64,000 nt of DNA, from contig JAJTUP010000012.1 in the NCBI GenBank assembly GCA_021399435.1, positions 868,001-932,000 of the forward strand, read 5' to 3'. The notes beneath the pieces are model-generated. The model had not been told where the DNA came from. It saw nothing but the letters and a program-made list of their open reading frames with translations, and ran no database searches. How positions within the stretch are numbered: the first letter of the stretch is position 1; each line of letters begins with the position of its first letter. Origin of the DNA: Diaporthe sp. PMI_573 (taxonomy: Eukaryota > Ascomycota > Sordariomycetes > Diaporthales > Diaporthaceae). Both the position numbers and the translations under genes were made by a program. This document shows, in pieces, positions 58,377-64,000 of this stretch.

Positions 58377-58427
58377 ACACACACTACTACACACACACTA
58401 CGCGCACACTACACACACACACACACA
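58377..58427. repeat. CA-rich microsatellite
   Basis: Runs of CA interrupted by CTA and CGCG triplets over about 50 bases. Confidence 0.85.
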
Positions 58428-61400
58428 TGCACGCGAACCCGCAGGCATACAACAACCAGAGGAGAGGGGAAGTCGGCTGGGTGACATACAGACAAATCAC
58501 CCAATGCAGTTTCACCCGAGACGCCAGCAAAGGCGATGATGAGCTTTGGATGGGACGGGATGCAAAGGATTGCATCCGACAGGACGCTGCACGTGGGCAG
58601 GGGGCGAAAGTGATGATGTTGCCCTCACAGCAGAGCTGGCCTGCAACCCGATTCGCACTCGTGCAACCCATGCCTGACCATCTAGCAATTCATCCATTCA
58701 TCCGCCTGTTCGTCGCATGGGGGACGGGCAAAGTCGCGCAATTAATGCACCGTGTGTTGCGCGTACTAAACGCACTATCAAAGACTCTGCAGCAGGAGCA
58801 ACCCACATTGCATACATACAGTACGCAGCATCTACGCAGTACATGCCTACAGTAGTACCTTCCTGCCTTGGGCTGGCGCAAGCATTCTCGTTGCACCATG
58901 TAATTCCCACCTGCTATGAGATTGGCAGGGACGGGGAAGGGACGCACCGTGCTGGAGTCTTCCAGAATGGCCCCATCAGTTTCCAGCTTCCCGTCTTGCA
59001 CAATGCAGTCCAGCCAGTCAGTGGGATGAGTCAGTGAGCCAGCAGCGGAAGTCGTGGGACTCGAAGCTGCTTTGACGACGGGTTCCCCTTCCAACCGGTC
59101 TGGCAATACCTGCCTTCTTCAATCTTTTTAACCGGGCAGTACCTGCCTGGGTACGGTACGTAGTTACCTAGGTAGGAAGATAGCGGTCAGCAGCCCGATC
59201 TCTGCCGCGCAGGAGGGGAAATACGACACGATTTCCGTATAACACACCAAACCGACTGCATTGACTAGAATAACTCAGCTTCATCTCGGGTACACCGTGG
59301 CCAATTCTGCCACACAGGACCATTCCCCATCGTCGGGCTATCGCTTATTAATAATGGACGAGCCGATTCTCCCCCAGCGACAGATCCCCGTTCCCCAGAT
59401 TAGGTACCTCTGGTGACTTGGTGAAAAACCGGGGAAGCAACGAGTGCGCAATCAAACACAGTCTCCCTCTCTCATCTTGAGGGGGCGGGCATGGCAAGGC
59501 CGAACGCTAGCACAGTCCAACACGCACGTTCGTCCGCACTCCCCTCCTCATGCTCAGCCTCATGCGCCCGCAATCCTTCTTGCTCTGTTAAGGCAACGAT
59601 GGAGCCTCGAAACGATCTGCAACGCAATTGCACCGTCAGCCCACGCGCCCAGAGCCGGTCCCTGGCTTGTTTCATCCTCACCAACAGGGGTCAGGCCATA
59701 TTGACCTCAACCTCACCCGTCCGACACCATCGCCGCCAACGCCACATTCTCCTTGCCCGCCTGCCCGCCTGCCCTCCCGGAAGCCTTCGCCAGCCTGATC
59801 TTCAGCACGGACGAAGCTTCTTGCGCTCCACTCCCGAGCCTAACAGAAACCATGCGGTGTCATCTGCACTCGATGAGCCGCCCGCGATTCCTGACAATGC
59901 AGAGGCAGCATACATGATCGCGTCTGTCCGAGGGAACTGGCAGTATGCCTCGAGATTGGCATCTTGGGCGTCACGTCTTAGCGGAACCCTATCGGGGCGC
60001 AGCGGACACTCGTTGTCGCCCGGGTGTTGACTCACCTGTCGGGCAATAATCAATGAGCGACCGCATTAGCCCTACGACAAAGCAGTTCACGCGCACCGTC
60101 ATTATCTTGGAGCTGTCAAACCGTCCGATCGCACATTTGTCGCTCGGTCCCTCGCCAACCAAGGCTCGACGCTCGGCGACTCAGGACATTCAGGTCTCTG
60201 CTACGAAAAAGATACCTGTCGATCGAGAGCTTCACCAGCCTGGAAATGACATGTGCCATTTTTCATCGCCACGCGGGAGGAGCCGTCGCAGCATGCACCT
60301 CTGCCAAAGGCCCGGCCGTGCCTGCACCTAGGTGGACGGGGATGCGGAAAAGCAGCTTTGTCCTCCCACTCCCAGGGGTTCGGACGTGCGACATCTGCAT
60401 GAAATAACTGCCAGGCCCTTCACTGGTGAGAAGTGAACCGCCCGCCTCTTGAAGAGAAAGATGACAAGTGACACGTGGAACGAAACCGCGGTGCCCTGCA
60501 GCAATTTCCCCGACAATGTGTCTAGCTTCGCACAGATCTTGTCGCGGCAATTCAGAAAATGCCCGCACGGCGAGAGTGTAAGCCCGCACCTGCAATGCAG
60601 CAGGTTGGCCTTCCCTATTGTGTTGACGATTGTGATCACCCAGGATCCCTCGAGGCTTATCGACCAGCATGCTACCATGCTTGGTCTCACAAGTGAGAAC
60701 AAAATAGGGGTCGCCAGTGCCTTGACGCTTGCAACAGAATGATTAGCAATGCCGTGCCTCAGCGGGTAGCTCTTCCGGACGCCATGCTGCAGATTCCCCG
60801 AACATCGTTGCTTGGTCTCCCCGGCAGTGGACCAGCGGGCGACTGTTTCGCGGGAACCCTTTTTCTCTGCAAGCTCTTCGCGGGCAGGAAAGTAGCGCGC
60901 TCGCATCTCGAAAGACTGCAGAAACTCCACCGTACCGCCTCTGCGGCGCCCATCCGAGGTCTCTGACGACCGCGGTAGCGAGAGTGGTCATGTGTCAATT
61001 ACTCCTACTATGGACCCCGGAAAATAGGGCTGTGTCCCACATACACGGCGGAGTTGCTCTCAAGCAAATTGTCTCCTCGAGCTTGATGTGTCTTGATGCT
61101 GGGTAAGGATTGACGCAGCAAGATTTGACGTCTTCATTTAGCAAAGAAGCGCGACGGCGATGGGCTGAACGATCATCATACAGTCCACCGAACTGTCGCG
61201 TGGACGGCAGGGTCCACCTCGATCTCGTGCCCCTTTCTCGACGCTGAACGAAGAGCACTTATTAGACCGCAAGTGTTCGAGCCAGTAGGGAAATGGCAGG
61301 GTCAACGTTGTGTGGAACAGCCCTGTCAACCTGTTTCAGCGCCTCCGTCAACTACAGCCTTGCCCTGGGACGGGGACGATACACTCAAGGTTGAGCAGAT

Positions 61401-64000
61401 CGGCCACCGGGAATGACAGAAACCGACACGTAGCAGTTGCGTGTACAAAGCGCACATCTTGGCATGGCATGGCCAAGATTGAGAGCTGATGGCACACGTG
61501 ATACAAAACGGCTGGCAATGGCAAGCCTCTTCCATGACACTGTGCTGGACGCGATGCCCAGTCGATGATGATCTACTGTCGAAACTGCAGTCATTATTGG
61601 GCCACGACATCCACCCACCAGCACTTCTGGGACCAAGGAGCATCAAGTGACGCACAACAAAGACAAGCAGGGTGATGAGCCGCAGCGCAGGTGCCACACC
61701 CACACTCCAAGATCCTCAGTAAGCAGTAGATCCCAGCAGCTATGCCACGCCGTTGTTGTCGTCGGCTGGGCCACAGGGCCAATAGCTGTTATCCTGCCGC
61801 ACCATCCCCACATTATGCTTAGGGCGATCTCGACACACACCCTCCGTACGCATTGTGAAGCGACAGGCATCACGCCTTCTAGAAGGCTTCCACCTGTATG
61901 ATGAGACTCCACCGCAGCCCTGTAACAGGTGCTCCGTTTACTCGGATCAATCGGGCTCTGCTTCTGCGCTGCGCTCGCAGCCTGAGTGCCTAATAAGCAC
62001 GACGCTTGGTGGATATGACGTAACGCGAGGAGCCAGGGCGCCAGCCGCCCCGCTCCTCGAAGACCGGAAGTTCCGACAGGCTTACCCACATGTCAGGGAG
62101 TTGATACGCAGCGGATCGAATGATTGTTGCTGATCTCGAAGCTCCAGGAACACTGACATCGAGCTAGCACCAAATCACCCCATAAGGCGACATCCGCGAT
62201 TTCAAAACATTGTGCAGCACTCTATCACCTGCTTTCTGTTTTCGGCGGGCCACGGAATCAGCCATGGGATTTATCTGGAGACCCTGGGAGTTGACGCGGG
62301 ACAATCTAAAATTGGGGAAAGCAACGCTGTGCGAATCCCCCACGTTTAACCCCCTGCACGGCGCAAAAGGCCTGTCACCATTGCTTAGCCACTCGCAGCG
62401 GTACTGCATCGCCCAGAAGGCACAGATGGTGAAGGAATAACGGCCCTCTTGACCCCGAGGACGGCACTATCCGACCGGTGGCCAAGAACGAAACTGGTTT
62501 TGGCGCAAGTGAAGACAGACATCAGGAAGAGCTGCAACCGGATCCAGGATTCCAGGCAGCCCTTGCACTGGTCTGTGAGAAAGAAATTGTCTGTCGTCGC
62601 CACAGAGAGCAGCAACAGGCGTCTTTTGACAGATGTTAGAAGAGCTCTGGCTTGGTCACCCTGATCCCGGCTGCCGTTCCCAGTCCCCTCGAACCAGATG
62701 AGCATGGCACATCACTGCAGCTGCAGCCTGGATGTCATCATGGCCAAGGGCATGCCAAGAGCCCGCTGCCAACAGGCGGGCAAGAATGTCGTCTGCGTCC
62801 AGTGAAGCCTGCAGAGAGAGGTCTGCCGCATCTGATCCTGGTTTCTTTGAGACGAGGCATTCGCCGGGCCGCCCTGTTCTGGCTTTGTGTGACATGAGGA
62901 GGAAATGCAATTTGGCAGACGACCCTGCCTGGTTTATCAAAATTACACGAGTACGGAAGCATTGCCCCTGTTGTCAACTTGGGGCCATGCTGCTGCCGGC
63001 ACGATATGGATCACTTTGAAGCATGATAACGTGGCCGAACGCGACGACCATCCTGTTGTACCAGGCTGGACTTGCCTCTCTGGCTCCAGGATACAGTTCA
63101 GTTACTCATCAGCACACGCCAGCGACTGCCTCAGCCGTTGGCAAAGTACCTCTGCTGCATCACAAGTCCCGGACTTCCTTTGATGAACAAACGTCCTCTC
63201 GTCTGCTGATGTTCCTATATCACTGCTTCTCAGCATCTCAGACCGCCTGCGGACACTTCCCTGTCTGCTGCAAGGACTGACGGTATGTCCCGGAGCTGCT
63301 GCAGCTGTTGGGCCACATAACTTCCACAATACTCGCTCTGGATTGTGCAGGCTCTCAGACTTGCATGAAATGCACCAATTCTCCAGAGCAAGAACCAGGA
63401 TGAGCTGTGGGCTGGTGGCAATGCAACGAACCCACTGCTGCTCGGTGAAGTGATCATAGGAAGCATCAATCCCGGCTTTTCCAACATGTCACGTCACAAG
63501 GGGTGTAGCAGTACTTCACAAGTCACAGCACGCCTTGAAGTTTTGGAAGATTCACATATGCCTTCCCGGTGCAGCAACAACGGTGGGTTACAGCTTGCTT
63601 CTCGTATCGCGTGTGTCACGAGGCCGCCCAGTAAGGCAACTTCTGCAGAGCTGCAGCAGCTCCTTCATGCGTGCTGTATTGGTCACTATGAGTGGTTATT
63701 GGGCTCCCATGCATCTCAAGGACATACCGTCGCTGCAGGTGGCTCGAAGGCCGCCGAGGCTACGTTTGTATCTCGAGCGGACAGCGCGGTGGTTCGCAAG
63801 TTCCTTCTTGTGCAACCCTCCAGCTGTTATGCCCAAAGAGACCAGGTGCAGGAACAATCTCACTTATGGGGAGGCATATGGCGCTATCTTCACAACCAAG
63901 AGACGGATGACACAAATCCGTCATTCCAAACCCCCAGCATAACGCCTTCCGGCCCAAGCTCGATGTTGCCTCCATGAGCAAGCCGTGGCTTGTGTTTGGC

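Larger units (their letters stand above)
50542..64000. other. 13-kb gene-free tract
   Basis: I find no frame with a recognisable domain, no consistent chain of exons joined by good splice sites, and no RNA gene that I can defend. Frames up to 266 codons exist (51431-52231 minus), but they overlap equally long frames on the other strand and are Pro/Arg/Ser-rich, as chance frames in GC-rich DNA are. The tract is studded with microsatellites and short CCTAGG palindromes. Composition is not AT-rich, so it does not look like heavily RIP-mutated repeat DNA. Confidence 0.5.

Noticed and set aside
58175..58855. 226-codon plus-strand open frame
   Set aside because: Runs straight through a CA microsatellite (His/Thr run) and has no family resemblance.
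59491..60030. 179-codon plus-strand frame
   Set aside because: Arg/Ser/Pro-rich with no domain or splice context; chance frame.

Overview
The window comes from a filamentous ascomycete, most likely a Sordariomycete. The signs are short spliceosomal introns (about 55-125 bp) with GTRNGT donors, CTRAC/CTGAC branch points and YAG acceptors; fungal-type Tom40, TFIIIC, Ybt1-like ABCC transporter and delta-type phospholipase C; and a minute CaaX-box pheromone gene of the Cryphonectria/Neurospora kind. I cannot place it below class level. Splice sites were assigned by hand and checked for reading-frame continuity; there is no transcript evidence.

Layout. (1) 1-4.6 kb: the left edge holds the last 73 residues of an MFS transporter. 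A broken membrane-protein gene follows (880-1893, minus), then a gene-poor stretch with a GC-rich palindromic island. (2) 4.6-26 kb: a run of ordinary genes. These are an aquaglyceroporin (+), a secreted type-B carboxylesterase (-), TOM40 (-), a 6-phosphofructo-2-kinase with a disabled bisphosphatase half (+), an a-factor-like lipopeptide pheromone precursor of only 26 residues (-), cyanase (-), an AIM6-like phosphodiesterase (-) and a CCDC137-like nucleolar protein (+). (3) 26.8-49.1 kb: a very large TFIIIC B-block subunit (+), an unidentified 275-residue protein with a predicted 13-bp microexon (-), an MRP-type ABC transporter (+) and a PH/EF-hand/X-Y/C2 phospholipase C (-). (4) 49.1-64 kb: almost 15 kb of GC-moderate DNA rich in microsatellites, in which I find no convincing gene.

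The genes are unrelated single-gene units; no biosynthetic cluster or prophage-like element is visible. Themes represented are osmotic and solute transport, mitochondrial import, glycolytic control through fructose-2,6-bisphosphate, cyanate detoxification, Pol III transcription, vacuolar export, Ca2+/phosphoinositide signalling and mating. The most rewarding items are the hidden pheromone precursor (far below usual ORF length cut-offs), the phosphatase-dead PFK-2, the microexon gene of unknown function and the large gene-free tract at the right.
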